DNA from: Streptomyces bluensis
GTDB lineage: Bacteria > Actinomycetota > Actinomycetes > Streptomycetales > Streptomycetaceae
Reading direction: 5' to 3'
Length of the DNA stretch: 64,000 bases
Assembly: GCF_014650715.1 (NCBI RefSeq)
Contig: NZ_BMVM01000013.1
Coordinates: 62,001 to 126,000, forward strand
A program made the translations under genes and the position numbers. The number at the start of each line of letters is the position of its first letter. The stretch's first letter is position 1. This document shows positions 52,812 through 61,440 of this stretch, one piece after another. The notes under the pieces were generated by a model. It was not told where the DNA came from and did not search any database. It was given only the letters and a program-made list of their open reading frames with translations.

Positions 52812-54788
52812 TCACAGTCCCAGCTGCAGCCCGTCGGCCGCCTCCTCGACCATGGCGAGGCCGAGCCTGCTGACACGCACGGAGAACGGCGCGCCCGCGA
52901 CCCGCAGCCCCGTCAGGCTGATCTCGCCCAGGGGTGCGCTGCGCATCGGTCGCAATGTGACCGTCCCGGCCGGCGCGTCGGGGCGGATCCCTGCGAGGGC
53001 GGTGAGGAGCAGCACTCCGGAGGCCGCGGCGGTCGCGGCCGGTCTGCAGGCCGCGGGGTGGGGCAGGGGTGCGCTCCCGGCCGTACGCTGCTGCCCCGCG
53101 TACATCTCGGGCAGCCGCCCGCCGAACTCCTCCGCGGCCGCCAGCACACCCCGCAGCAGCGAACCCGCCTCCTTCTCATGGCCCGCGGCAGCCAGTCCCG
53201 CGACCGCGACCGCCGTGTCCTGGACCCGGACGGCTCCGCTCCGATGTCCAAAGGGGTTGTACGCCGGCTCTTTCGCGCCCAGGCTCCGCAGCCCCCACCC
53301 TGAGTCCATGGCCGGGCCGCCCAGCAGCCGCGCGAGTTGCTCGGTCCGCACCTTGTCGAGCAGGCCCGGGGCCGCCGCTCCGGAGCCGAGGAGACCGGTG
53401 TCGAGGAGGTGGGCGGCTCCGGAGCCGAGGTGGGGCAGGGCTCGTCCGTCCCTGGTGCGGGCGGCCGCCGGTCTGCCGCCGCCCCGGTCCTCGACCCAGA
53501 AGTCCTCCCGGAACGCGGCCCGCAGTTGCTGGGCCCAGTCCCTCAGTCCCGCACCGCCGGGTCTGCCGTACGCGTCCAGGAGGTCGGCCCCCAGTACCGC
53601 GGCCCGATGAGCGTGTGCCTGTGTCTCGCAGAGCAGCGGCCCGCCGTGGTGCGGGTCGGGCACGTAGGGGTCGTCCCCGACGGTGGTGCGCAGCCAGCGC
53701 AGACAGCGTTCGGCGGCGGGGAGCAGCGTCTCCGTCTCCTGCTCCGGGAGGCCCCAGCGTCGTGCCTCCGCGAGGAGGGCCGGGAACAGCAGGGTGGCCT
53801 CGATGCCGGTACAGCCCGGCGGCAGGTGTGGACCGGCGTTCCGTCGTGGTCCGGGGATCATGCCGGACCGCGTTCCCGGACCGGGGAGTTGGGTGCGGGC
53901 CAGGGCGCGGAGCGTGCCCGTGGCAAGACGGGTGCCCAGGGGCAGCGTCATCCGGGCGGCGGCGAGGGCGTCGGCCGGAGCCATGCCGCAGCGCCAGGGC
54001 ACCCCTGCCGCGAGGTACGTGTCGGCGGGGTTCACGGGGTCGCGCAGCAGCAGGGCCTGGAGGTCCTCGACGCACGTGTGCAGGAATGGCTGGACCCGGG
54101 GGTCGTCGCCCGCGGCCGTGGCCCGGGCGAGGGGGGTCTGCGCGCCGCGCCCCACCGCTCTGACGGGTCCGGCACCGTCCGGTCGTACGCGCAGCTCCAC
54201 ACTGCGGGTACCGCCCGGCGGGAGCTCCATCCTCCAGCGCAGCAGTCCCGCTGAGGCCAGCGCGTCCGTGGGCGGAGGTTGCGCGGTGACGGCCGCGTGC
54301 CCGCCGGCGCAGGACCAGCGCAGGCCGGAGTCATGGACGCTGGCGGGCAGTTCGGGTCCCGCCCTGCCGGAGGCCACCGCGCCCAGTTCGGCGAGGTCGG
54401 TGCCGAGGGCCACCTCCACGAGCAGCCGCAGCGGGCGGGGAACCGTGTTGAGCAGGGTGATCCGCTCCGTGCCGTCCGCGTGCCGGATGCGTTCCACCAC
54501 GACGTCGGGGTCCGGCCCAACGTCCGCGGACACCCGCAGCGTTGCCATGAACCGGGCCCGGTCCGCCCCGACCATCCGCGCCTGCACGGCGAGCGGTTCC
54601 TGCCCGGCCACCCTCACCTGGCACCGGGAGAGCGTGCGCCGACCGGACCGGTAGAAGCCCTCCAGCCCTTGGCCGGTCAGCTGCCCCTGCTCCGTGGAGA
54701 TCGCCAGGCCCGGCAGAGCGACGCAGACGAGCGTGGCATGGGCGGGCGGCAGGCCCAGGGGGGCGGAGGACGGGGTGAGCAGGGGCAT
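52812..54788 (-). CDS. Glycogen debranching (amylo-alpha-1,6-glucosidase)-like protein
   Basis: 658 residues. The N-terminal domain (about 30-220, QGQLTGQGLEGFYRSGRRTL) is the conserved glycogen-debranching N-terminal domain. The rest is an (alpha/alpha)6-type catalytic region with LAAGVPWRCGMAPADALAAA, GTRSGMIPGPR-type segments, VQDTAVAVAGLAAAGHEKEA and GGRLPEMYAG. Substrate may be an alpha-1,6-linked glucan or another oligosaccharide. ATG at 54788 follows AGAGGAAGCCGCCGC; the frame to 55058 upstream shows no conservation. Probably monocistronic. Confidence 0.8.
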   Translation of the reverse strand: MPLLTPSSAPLGLPPAHATLVCVALPGLAISTEQGQLTGQGLEGFYRSGRRTLSRCQVRVAGQEPLAVQARMVGADRARFMATLRVSADVGPDPDVVVERIRHADGTERITLLNTVPRPLRLLVEVALGTDLAELGAVASGRAGPELPASVHDSGLRWSCAGGHAAVTAQPPPTDALASAGLLRWRMELPPGGTRSVELRVRPDGAGPVRAVGRGAQTPLARATAAGDDPRVQPFLHTCVEDLQALLLRDPVNPADTYLAAGVPWRCGMAPADALAAARMTLPLGTRLATGTLRALARTQLPGPGTRSGMIPGPRRNAGPHLPPGCTGIEATLLFPALLAEARRWGLPEQETETLLPAAERCLRWLRTTVGDDPYVPDPHHGGPLLCETQAHAHRAAVLGADLLDAYGRPGGAGLRDWAQQLRAAFREDFWVEDRGGGRPAAARTRDGRALPHLGSGAAHLLDTGLLGSGAAAPGLLDKVRTEQLARLLGGPAMDSGWGLRSLGAKEPAYNPFGHRSGAVRVQDTAVAVAGLAAAGHEKEAGSLLRGVLAAAEEFGGRLPEMYAGQQRTAGSAPLPHPAACRPAATAAASGVLLLTALAGIRPDAPAGTVTLRPMRSAPLGEISLTGLRVAGAPFSVRVSRLGLAMVEEAADGLQLGL

Positions 54789-55054
54789 GCGGCGGCTTCC
54801 TCTGTGCTCGGCGCGCCTGCGGTGTTCTCGCCGCCAGGCGCGGGCTCCGGAGGGGCGGTGACGGTGCGGCGGCGCGGCCCGGCCTGGGGTTCCGCCACTC
54901 AGGTGAACGGGGCGGACCTCCGCTGGGTCACGGCCCAGGGCTGGGAAGACGACCGAATTGCGCAAGGGGGAGGTTGGCAGGGGCTGCCGACCAGGCCGGT
55001 CTCCGCTCTCCTGTGCCCCGCAGTCACCGCGACTTGACATGAACCCGACATGAA

Positions 55055-56785
55055 TCACGTCTTGGCTGCCTTGCCGCAGCCACCCGTCCCCCGGCGGGCT
55101 CGTGTGCGACCGCGGGTGTCGTCCGTCTCCCGGCCCGGGCCGTCGCCTGCGGGTGAGGTGCCGTCGGCCGACCGCGGGCGGCGGTCACCAAGGGCCCACG
55201 AAGATCGCCGGGCGGCGCGGACACCGGAGCTGCCCTCGGACCGCGCCCGGCGTCGGCGCCGCGGGCCGGTCCCGGACGCCCCCGGGGCGCACGCGGCGTG
55301 CTGGGCCCGTTCCTGGGCGCTGCTCTGACTCTTCCGCTCGGGGAAGTCGTCTGCGGGGGCCCGCATGGCCTCGGCCCGGTTCCTGCGTTCCGTGCGGAGG
55401 CAGCGGCGGATGGACTCCGGGTCGAGGCCTTCGTTGCAGGCCTGGTGGAGGAGGCGGGCGAAGAGGTAGTCCCGGTCGGCGGCGAGTGCCATGGCCAGGG
55501 CTTCCCGCGCCTCCAGTTCGTCACCGGAGGACCAGGCGACCCAGCCCGCGAGGGTGAGCGGGGCCGCGGCATGCTCGCCGTAGGCACCGACGCAGCGGCG
55601 GGCGAGCGCTCGCCAGAGCCGTAGGGCAGGCCCTGCCTCGTCGCCCTCCATCCACTCGGCCGCGCGGTCACGGGTCGAGCGGTCCTGGAGGCCGAGAACG
55701 AGGGTCGCCACCTCCTCGTGCCCGAGGAGCTCGTCGTCCCGGAGGTCCGCCTGGAGTGTGCCGGACACGTGCGGGGCGGCTGCCAGACGGCTCATGAGGC
55801 GGTGTGCCAGTTCCAGGGTCTCCTCGGCCATCGCCACGCGGCCCTCCTCATCCAGGATGCGGGGGACGACCGTCCCGTTCGCGGCGTCGAGCGCCGCCTC
55901 CTGCCGCAGGGCGGCCGCCGTCTCCCAGGGGATGAGCCTGGCCCTCAGCTCCCGCAGGGTGCCGCGCACTTGAAGGCCCGCGTACGTCGCCGCGGCGGCC
56001 AGGACCGAGGTACCGGGCAGCCCCATCGCCTCGCCCTCGGAGGAACAGCAGCCGTTGCCGGGGCAGCAGTACGACCAGAAACGGCCGCCGGAGATGCACA
56101 GAGCCTCGACAACAGGCACATCGAGCCGGCCGCAGGCCCTGCGCAGCAGTTGTGACAGCGGCCGCAGCCGCTCCATCACCTCCCGCGCCGACTCTCCGCC
56201 CGAGGGGTCCTGGCAGAGGAACGCGACCATGCTCTCGGGCCTGGCACCTCGACGTTCGCTGCCGGTCACCAGCCCGTGCGCCAACTGCTCGGCCACGGCG
56301 GGCCAGTCGTCGGCCTCGGCCGGGATGCCCAGGCGCGCCCGTCCGCCGAACCGTCCCCTGCCGTCACGGTCGTGCAGCGCGACGAGCACGATGCTGTCCT
56401 CGGGCCGGTAGCCGAGCAGGTAGGGCAGGGCATCGGCCAACTCCGCCGGTGTGCGGAGCGTGACCTGGTGTTCCCCGCACGGACCGGTGGCCGGCCGGTG
56501 CCCCGCGTACACCCTGGCTTCGTCATGTCCTGGCGCGATGGAGGAGTCCTCGTGCCCCGCGTGCGGGGAAGGCTGCTCGTGGCTCATGGCCGTCGCGCCC
56601 TGCTTGCCCGCCGGGCTCCGCGGCTGCTCCGATCCCTGCTCAGGCCCCATGTGCGGGGACAGGTCGCGGCCTTCGCGTCCGCCGCTCCCCTGCTGTCCGC
56701 CGATGCCACCGTTGACGTCGCTGCTGACGTCGCCGCTGATGTCGCCGTTGTCCGAGGTTCCGGCTGCTTCGCTGTGGTTCGTCAT
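55055..56785 (-). CDS. DUF4192 family protein
   Basis: 576 residues. A polar N-terminal extension of about 100 residues (with in-frame 12-bp repeats encoding GDISGDVSSDVNG) precedes the DUF4192 core: LRTPAELADALPYLLGYRPE, EALCISGGRFWSYCCPGNG and APLTLAGWVAWSSGDELEAR. The last 100 residues are Arg-rich and low-complexity. The family is restricted to actinobacteria and of unknown function; the Cys-rich YCCPGNGCC could bind metal. The ribosome site for ATG 56785 is weak, and an internal ATG around residue 67 (MSHEQPSPHAGHE) is an alternative. Confidence 0.8.
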   Translation of the reverse strand: MTNHSEAAGTSDNGDISGDVSSDVNGGIGGQQGSGGREGRDLSPHMGPEQGSEQPRSPAGKQGATAMSHEQPSPHAGHEDSSIAPGHDEARVYAGHRPATGPCGEHQVTLRTPAELADALPYLLGYRPEDSIVLVALHDRDGRGRFGGRARLGIPAEADDWPAVAEQLAHGLVTGSERRGARPESMVAFLCQDPSGGESAREVMERLRPLSQLLRRACGRLDVPVVEALCISGGRFWSYCCPGNGCCSSEGEAMGLPGTSVLAAAATYAGLQVRGTLRELRARLIPWETAAALRQEAALDAANGTVVPRILDEEGRVAMAEETLELAHRLMSRLAAAPHVSGTLQADLRDDELLGHEEVATLVLGLQDRSTRDRAAEWMEGDEAGPALRLWRALARRCVGAYGEHAAAPLTLAGWVAWSSGDELEAREALAMALAADRDYLFARLLHQACNEGLDPESIRRCLRTERRNRAEAMRAPADDFPERKSQSSAQERAQHAACAPGASGTGPRRRRRARSEGSSGVRAARRSSWALGDRRPRSADGTSPAGDGPGRETDDTRGRTRARRGTGGCGKAAKT

Positions 56786-57171
56786 GCCGTGACCATCTCG
56801 CGGATTCCAGAGTTCCGGTTTGCCCTGTGGATAAGTCCGACCATGGCCACGTCAGAGGTTGCCCACAGTTCGAAGTACGCGACCAGTTCTGCACTTGCCA
56901 CCCAGCGCACCGCGCCCGCCATGCGCGCCCCTCGCGCCCGCAGCACGTTCGCACAGACCGGTCATCCGGGACGGATGCCCTCAACTGGTCTCTGAAATCA
57001 CAGAGTTCAGTGCGAGAGGGGTTTGCCTCCATCGAGTTGTGGGGGACTATTTCCGCAGCGATCACCGCGCGTAGACCCGCGTGACAACCGCTCAGTTGAC
57101 GCTGTTGTGCGCTCCCTGCCACCGGGTACGGAGCGTCTTCCTCCCACACCCACTCCGGAGGTAATTCCGTC
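56786..57171. other. 386-bp intergenic region with two DnaA-box-like words
   Basis: No gene seen. TGTGGATAA (56826-56834, the complement of TTATCCACA) and TTGCCCACA (56859-56867) each differ from the Streptomyces DnaA box TTGTCCACA by one base, and they face each other 24 bp apart. The region also holds the phospholipase promoter (a TTGACG near 57096) and the DUF4192 promoter. It lies where recalled core synteny with S. coelicolor ends. Confidence 0.4.
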
Positions 57172-57660
57172 ATGCGCAGACGTCTGGCCCTTCCGCTCGC
57201 CTCGGCCGTGCTCGCCGTCGCCGCGTCCCTGCTGACCGCCACGTCCGCCTCCGCGGCTCCGGCCGACAAGCCGCAGGTCCTCAGCAGTTGGACCCAGGAG
57301 TCCGCGAGCAGCTACAACGCGTGGCTGTCGGCCCGGAACAACCAGGGCGCCTGGTCGGCCTACGGTTTCGACTGGTCCACGGACTACTGCTCCTCCTCAC
57401 CCGACAACCCCTTCGGCTTCCCGTTCGCAACCGCCTGCGCGCGCCATGACTTCGGCTACCGCAACTACAAGGCGGCCGGTACGTTCAGCGCCAACAAGTC
57501 CCGGCTCGACTCGGCCTTCTACGCGGACCTGAAGCGGGTCTGCGCGAACTACTCCGGCGCCACCAAGACGTCCTGCGACGGCACGGCGTGGACGTACTAC
57601 CAGGCCGTCAGCATCTTCGGCGTCAGTGAGAAGGCGGGCGGCACGCGGCCCGTCGACTGA
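57172..57660 (+). CDS. Secreted phospholipase A2
   Basis: 162 residues, very close to the S. violaceoruber prokaryotic PLA2. The signal peptide is residues 1-28 (TSASA|APADKPQVL), giving a mature protein of about 134 residues. The active site is CARHDFGYRNYK with H92-D93. Ca2+-binding and structural parts are FDWSTDYCSSSPDNPFGFPF and SRLDSAFYADLKRVC; four Cys form two disulfides. It hydrolyses the sn-2 acyl chain of phospholipids outside the cell. ATG at 57172 follows CCGGAGGTAATTCCGTC. The gene end is part of a 17-bp duplication and is followed by a strong terminator. Confidence 0.94.
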   Translation: MRRRLALPLASAVLAVAASLLTATSASAAPADKPQVLSSWTQESASSYNAWLSARNNQGAWSAYGFDWSTDYCSSSPDNPFGFPFATACARHDFGYRNYKAAGTFSANKSRLDSAFYADLKRVCANYSGATKTSCDGTAWTYYQAVSIFGVSEKAGGTRPVD

Positions 57661-57684
57661 CCATGAAGGTCGACTGACCATGAA
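57652..57684 (+). repeat. 17-bp tandem duplication across the phospholipase stop codon
   Basis: GTCGACTGACCATGAAG at 57652-57668 is repeated at 57669-57684 (last base differs). The first copy includes the stop codon TGA at 57658-57660. Confidence 0.88.
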
Positions 57685-57687
57685 AGA

Positions 57688-57723
57688 AGCGCGGGGCCCT
57701 CGTTCGAACGAGGGCCCCGCGCT
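57688..57723. terminator. Bidirectional hairpin terminator
   Basis: A 36-bp perfect palindrome, giving a stem of about 15 bp around TTCGAA, lies between the phospholipase and the convergent glycosyltransferase gene. Confidence 0.88.
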
Positions 57724-57759
57724 CAGTTCTGCACGGCCACCGTGGGCCGATATGCCGCC

Positions 57760-58941
57760 TCAGTCCTGGCTGTTCAGGTACGCCTCGACGGCGTCGGCCG
57801 CGACGGCCGGACCGTCGACGGAGCGCATGCGCTCCCGCATGGCCCGCACGCGGTCGGCCACGGACGCCTCGCCCGTCACCTGGGCCACGGCCTCGCGCAG
57901 GCTCTGCACCGTGACGTCCTCCTTGGCCAGACGGCGGCCGAGGCCCAACTCGTCCACGCGCTGGGCGTTCGCCCGCTGCTCGCTCGTCTGCGGCACGACC
58001 ACCATGGGGACGCCGTTGTAGAGCGACTCCATGGTGCTGTTCATGCCGCCGTGGGTGATGAACAGCCGTGCGTGGCGCAGCACATCGAGCTGGGGCGCGT
58101 AGCGCCGTACGTCGACGTTCGCGGGCAGCGGCCCGAGGCCGGCGGGGTCGGTGTGCTCACCGACGGTGATGAGGACATCCCACTCGGAGTCGCCGAAGGC
58201 CTCGATGGCCATCGTGAAGAACTCCGACCAGCCCCTGGCCGAGGTGCCGAGCGAGATCAGCAGCACGGGCCGGTCCTCCGAGGCCGGCTGCCAGGTGCCC
58301 TGGTAGGGGCGTTCGGCGATGCAGGGCCCAGTGAAGACGAACCGTTCGTCGAAGGTCTCGCCCGCGTACTGGAATTCGCGCGGGAGGAAGACGATGCCGA
58401 GCTTCTCGATGTGCGAAAGGAAGCCCATCGGGTCGGCGGGCAGGCCGAACTGGGGCAGCACACCGGCGAGCTTCTGCACCGCTTCCATGATCTGCGGGTC
58501 GTTCAGCTCCGCCACCGGGAACTTCTCCCGGAGGGAGAAGTGTTCGTTCGCTCCGAACACCGGAAACGTCCGGATCAGTGGAATGTCGTTCTTCGCGGCG
58601 AAGAAACGCGCTCCCCACGCCATGAAGTCATGGACGATCACGTCCGGACGGTTCTCCTCGTAGAACGGTGCGACCTGTTCCACAAGGGACGTGCTCTCGT
58701 TCAGGCACCGCAGTCCCTCCCCCGCGTTCTCCTCGGCGGTCAGGGGGGCGCGGTAGAAGTCGCCGAACACCGAGTCGTACCGGACCGGTTCGGCGCCGGC
58801 GGCCTTCACGATGGGGGCGAAGTGGTCCGTCACGGTGCAGGTGACGCGATGGCCCCGTCGCACCAGTTCCTCGACCACACCGACGGTGGGGTTGACATGG
58901 CCTACGGCCGGAAAGTTGAAGAAAGCGATATGGCGTTGCAC
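57760..58941 (-). CDS. MGT-family (GT1) glycosyltransferase
   Basis: 393-residue GT-B glycosyltransferase. The N-terminus (IAFFNFPAVGHVNPTVGVVE) holds the usual catalytic His in GHVNP, and the C-terminal sugar-donor motif is ITHGGMNSTMESLYNGVPMV followed by VPQTSEQRANAQRV. This MGT/OleD group transfers activated sugars to macrolides and other natural products, for biosynthesis or self-resistance. GTG at 58941 follows GGAAGGAGACACAC. It is the last gene of a minus-strand deoxysugar cassette, so it may use the sugar made by that cassette. Donor and acceptor are unknown. Confidence 0.9.
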   Translation of the reverse strand: MQRHIAFFNFPAVGHVNPTVGVVEELVRRGHRVTCTVTDHFAPIVKAAGAEPVRYDSVFGDFYRAPLTAEENAGEGLRCLNESTSLVEQVAPFYEENRPDVIVHDFMAWGARFFAAKNDIPLIRTFPVFGANEHFSLREKFPVAELNDPQIMEAVQKLAGVLPQFGLPADPMGFLSHIEKLGIVFLPREFQYAGETFDERFVFTGPCIAERPYQGTWQPASEDRPVLLISLGTSARGWSEFFTMAIEAFGDSEWDVLITVGEHTDPAGLGPLPANVDVRRYAPQLDVLRHARLFITHGGMNSTMESLYNGVPMVVVPQTSEQRANAQRVDELGLGRRLAKEDVTVQSLREAVAQVTGEASVADRVRAMRERMRSVDGPAVAADAVEAYLNSQD

Positions 58942-59016
58942 GTGTGTCTCCTTCCATGCGCTGCCGGTGCCGGGCCTTCGGCCGGTCGTCGCCGAGGGGC
59001 CCGGGGCAGCGGCCGC

Positions 59017-60003
59017 TCATTCGGTTCCGTTGGGTTCTCCGCGCGAGGCGGACCGGTGTATCTCGTCGAGGAGTTCGGCCTGCCGCAGGGTGGCTCCGGT
59101 GTCCAGGAGGGTTCGGTCGCGCACCGCGGCGGCGAAGGCCACGACGGTGGCCGCCACCTGGTCGTGCGGTTCGAGCTTGATCTCCTCGACCGTCCCGCCC
59201 CGGTGCAGGCCGATCACGGGGACGTGGTCGGCGGGTGGGGTGAACGCCCGGTCGACGGTGATGCTGCCCTCGCTGCCCCACAGTTCGTACGACGAGCGGT
59301 AGGCGTGCTCCATGCCGAAGGTGATCTGGGCCGTGACGGTGCCGGGGGTGCTCAGCAGGGCGGCACCGGAGGTCTCCACCCGCCGTCCCGGCCCCTTGAC
59401 GAGACGGGCGCCGACGAGGTCGAGATCGTGGCCCAGGAAGTGCAGTGCCGCCCGTAGCGGGTAGACCCCCACGTCCGCCAGCGCCCCGCCGCCGAGTTCG
59501 GGGTCGTATCGGATGTCACCGTCCGGGAGCGGGGGGATGGTGAACGCCGCGTGGAACGCGCGCGGTTCACCGATCGCGCCCTCGGCCACCAGGCGCCGTA
59601 CCTCCTCGTGCCGGTGGTGATGGACGAACATGACGTTCTCCATGAGCACCAGGCCCCGGGTGCGGGCGAGGTCGAGCAGTTCGCCGGTGCGGTGGCGGTC
59701 GGTGGTCAGGGGCTTCTCGGCGAGGACGTGCCGGCCCGCGGTCAGTGCGGCCTCGGTCCACTCGGCGTGCAGGGCCGCGGGCAGCGGCACGTACACGGCC
59801 TGGATGTCGTCCTGTTCCAGGAGCTCGGCGTATCCGTGGACGGAACGGCCGCCGAAACGTTCCGCGACCTCGCGTGCCTTGGCCTCGTCACGGCTGGCCA
59901 CGGCCGCGATCTCGATGTCGGGGCAGGCCGCGAAGGCGGGAAGCATACGGCGCACCGCGATGCCCGCGCATCCGATCACGCCCACCCGCAGGGGTCCGGT
60001 CAC
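59017..60003 (-). CDS. NDP-hexose 3-ketoreductase (Gfo/Idh/MocA family)
   Basis: 328 residues. Rossmann start is RVGVIGCAGIAVRRMLPAFA, the conserved EKPL is in HVLAEKPLTTDRHRTGELL, and NVMFVHHHRHEEVRRLV and GGGALADVGVYPLRAALHF match NDP-4-keto-2,6-dideoxyhexose 3-ketoreductases (UrdT/LanT/OleW type). It would reduce the 3-keto group left by the 2,3-dehydratase. GTG at 60003 overlaps the stop of the 2,3-dehydratase gene (GTGA), consistent with sequential action. The frame open to 61101 is a shadow of the neighbouring gene. Confidence 0.85.
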   Translation of the reverse strand: MTGPLRVGVIGCAGIAVRRMLPAFAACPDIEIAAVASRDEAKAREVAERFGGRSVHGYAELLEQDDIQAVYVPLPAALHAEWTEAALTAGRHVLAEKPLTTDRHRTGELLDLARTRGLVLMENVMFVHHHRHEEVRRLVAEGAIGEPRAFHAAFTIPPLPDGDIRYDPELGGGALADVGVYPLRAALHFLGHDLDLVGARLVKGPGRRVETSGAALLSTPGTVTAQITFGMEHAYRSSYELWGSEGSITVDRAFTPPADHVPVIGLHRGGTVEEIKLEPHDQVAATVVAFAAAVRDRTLLDTGATLRQAELLDEIHRSASRGEPNGTE

Positions 60004-61397
60004 CGGGTCCGCACCGCCGTCGCGTTGAGGCAGGCCAGCATGGTGCGGGCCTGGACGTTGAGATAGTGGCCATGCCGGACGAGGGAGGTCAGCTGCCCGG
60101 GGGTGACCCAGGCGTAGCCGGGCGGCGGGTCCAGGGGGGCGTCGGCCTGGTCCGCCTCGACGACGAGGAAGCGGCTCTCGGCGTTGAGGAAACGGCCGCC
60201 CTCCTCGGAGTGCACGACCTCGTAGCGGATGCGGTCCGGGCCGGCGCGCAGCACCGTGTCGAGGAACCTGGGGCGTTCCTTCTCGGGCAGGTGGGCGTAG
60301 TTGTCCGGGGTGCACTGCACGGTCGGTCCCAGCTCGACGGTGTCGAGGAAGCCGCCCTCGACCCGGGCGTGCACCAGCACGTGCGGGACGCCGCCGAACT
60401 CGCGGGTGAGGAAGGCGGTGACCCCGAGGCCCACCGGCTCGAACAGGGGCTGGGTCCAGCCCGTCACCTCCCGGTTTCCCGCCTGCACGGACACGGCCAC
60501 GACGTTGAAGTAGCGGCCCTCCTCGTGCTCGATGGTGCTGTCGCCGCGTTTCCAGCCGGGGATGGACTCCAGCGGGACGCGCTCGGCGCGCACGGAGTGC
60601 CGGGTGCGCTCGCCGGTGATCCACGAGTGCAGTTCGATGTCGGAGAGCAGCGCGCCGTCCGCGGCGTCCGCGAAGGGCAGGCAGGACAGCACCGTACGGG
60701 AGTCCATGTTGACCACGTTGTCCCGGCGCAGCAGTTCGTGGATCTGGCCGAGGGTGAGCCAACAGAAGTCGTCCAGCAGCGGCACGTCGCCGACGGCCTC
60801 GACGACCATGTTGCGGTTGGACTTGCGGTAGAACCACGAGCCGTGCTCGGACTGGAGCACGTCCGCGATGATCCGGCCGCGGTTCGGCCCGACGAAGTAC
60901 TCGATGTACTTGACGTCCGCGCCCTTGTGGGCCTTGGTGTAGTTGCTGCGGGTCGCCTGCACCGTGGGCGAGAGCTGGAGCAGGTTCGGGTTGCCGGGTT
61001 CCATCTTCGCCTGCATCAGGAAGTGCAGCACCCCGTCGAACTCCTTGACGAGGATGCCGAGGATCCCCACCTCGGGCTGCTTGATGATGGGCTGGTACCA
61101 CTCGGCGTACGGACCGTCGCCGTACGGTTCGCCCTCCTCGGTGACGTGCAGTCCCTCGACGGTGAAGAACCGGCCGCTGCGGTGCACCAGGTTCCCGGTG
61201 GACTCCTGGAACGACCAGCCGTCCAGCTCGGCGAACGGTATCCGCTCCACCCGGAAGGTATTGGCCCTGCCCCGTCCGGCCAGCCAGTCGCCGAAGTCCT
61301 CGGTGCTCAGATGCGCACCCTGGGCGGTGGCGGCCGACAGAGCGATGCGGGCGGGCAGGCTCGTGTTCTCACGCGTCTGGATGATGTGGGACGGCAT
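60000..61397 (-). CDS. NDP-hexose 2,3-dehydratase
   Basis: 465 residues made of two homologous halves, as in UrdS/OleV/TylX3-type 2,3-dehydratases. Each half has a WxxQPL-like and a QLSPTVQATRSNY / ELGPTVQCTPDNY segment (around residues 140 and 350). FLMQAKMEPGN and LVHARVEGGF are the paired counterparts. The enzyme removes the C2 hydroxyl from NDP-4-keto-6-deoxyglucose, committing it to 2,6-dideoxysugars. ATG at 61397 follows GGCGGGGAGTCTCCG; the longer start at 61448 lacks a ribosome site. Overlaps the 3-ketoreductase gene. Confidence 0.92.
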   Translation of the reverse strand: MPSHIIQTRENTSLPARIALSAATAQGAHLSTEDFGDWLAGRGRANTFRVERIPFAELDGWSFQESTGNLVHRSGRFFTVEGLHVTEEGEPYGDGPYAEWYQPIIKQPEVGILGILVKEFDGVLHFLMQAKMEPGNPNLLQLSPTVQATRSNYTKAHKGADVKYIEYFVGPNRGRIIADVLQSEHGSWFYRKSNRNMVVEAVGDVPLLDDFCWLTLGQIHELLRRDNVVNMDSRTVLSCLPFADAADGALLSDIELHSWITGERTRHSVRAERVPLESIPGWKRGDSTIEHEEGRYFNVVAVSVQAGNREVTGWTQPLFEPVGLGVTAFLTREFGGVPHVLVHARVEGGFLDTVELGPTVQCTPDNYAHLPEKERPRFLDTVLRAGPDRIRYEVVHSEEGGRFLNAESRFLVVEADQADAPLDPPPGYAWVTPGQLTSLVRHGHYLNVQARTMLACLNATAVRTR

Positions 61398-61440
61398 CGG
61401 AGAGACTCCCCGCCTTTCTCGTGATGCGTTCGCGGCCTCG

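Noticed and set aside
59017-61101. A 694-codon minus-strand frame covering the 3-ketoreductase and beyond
   Set aside because: Only the part from GTG 60003 has homology. The upstream extension is an Arg/Pro/Ala-rich alternative frame of the 2,3-dehydratase gene.
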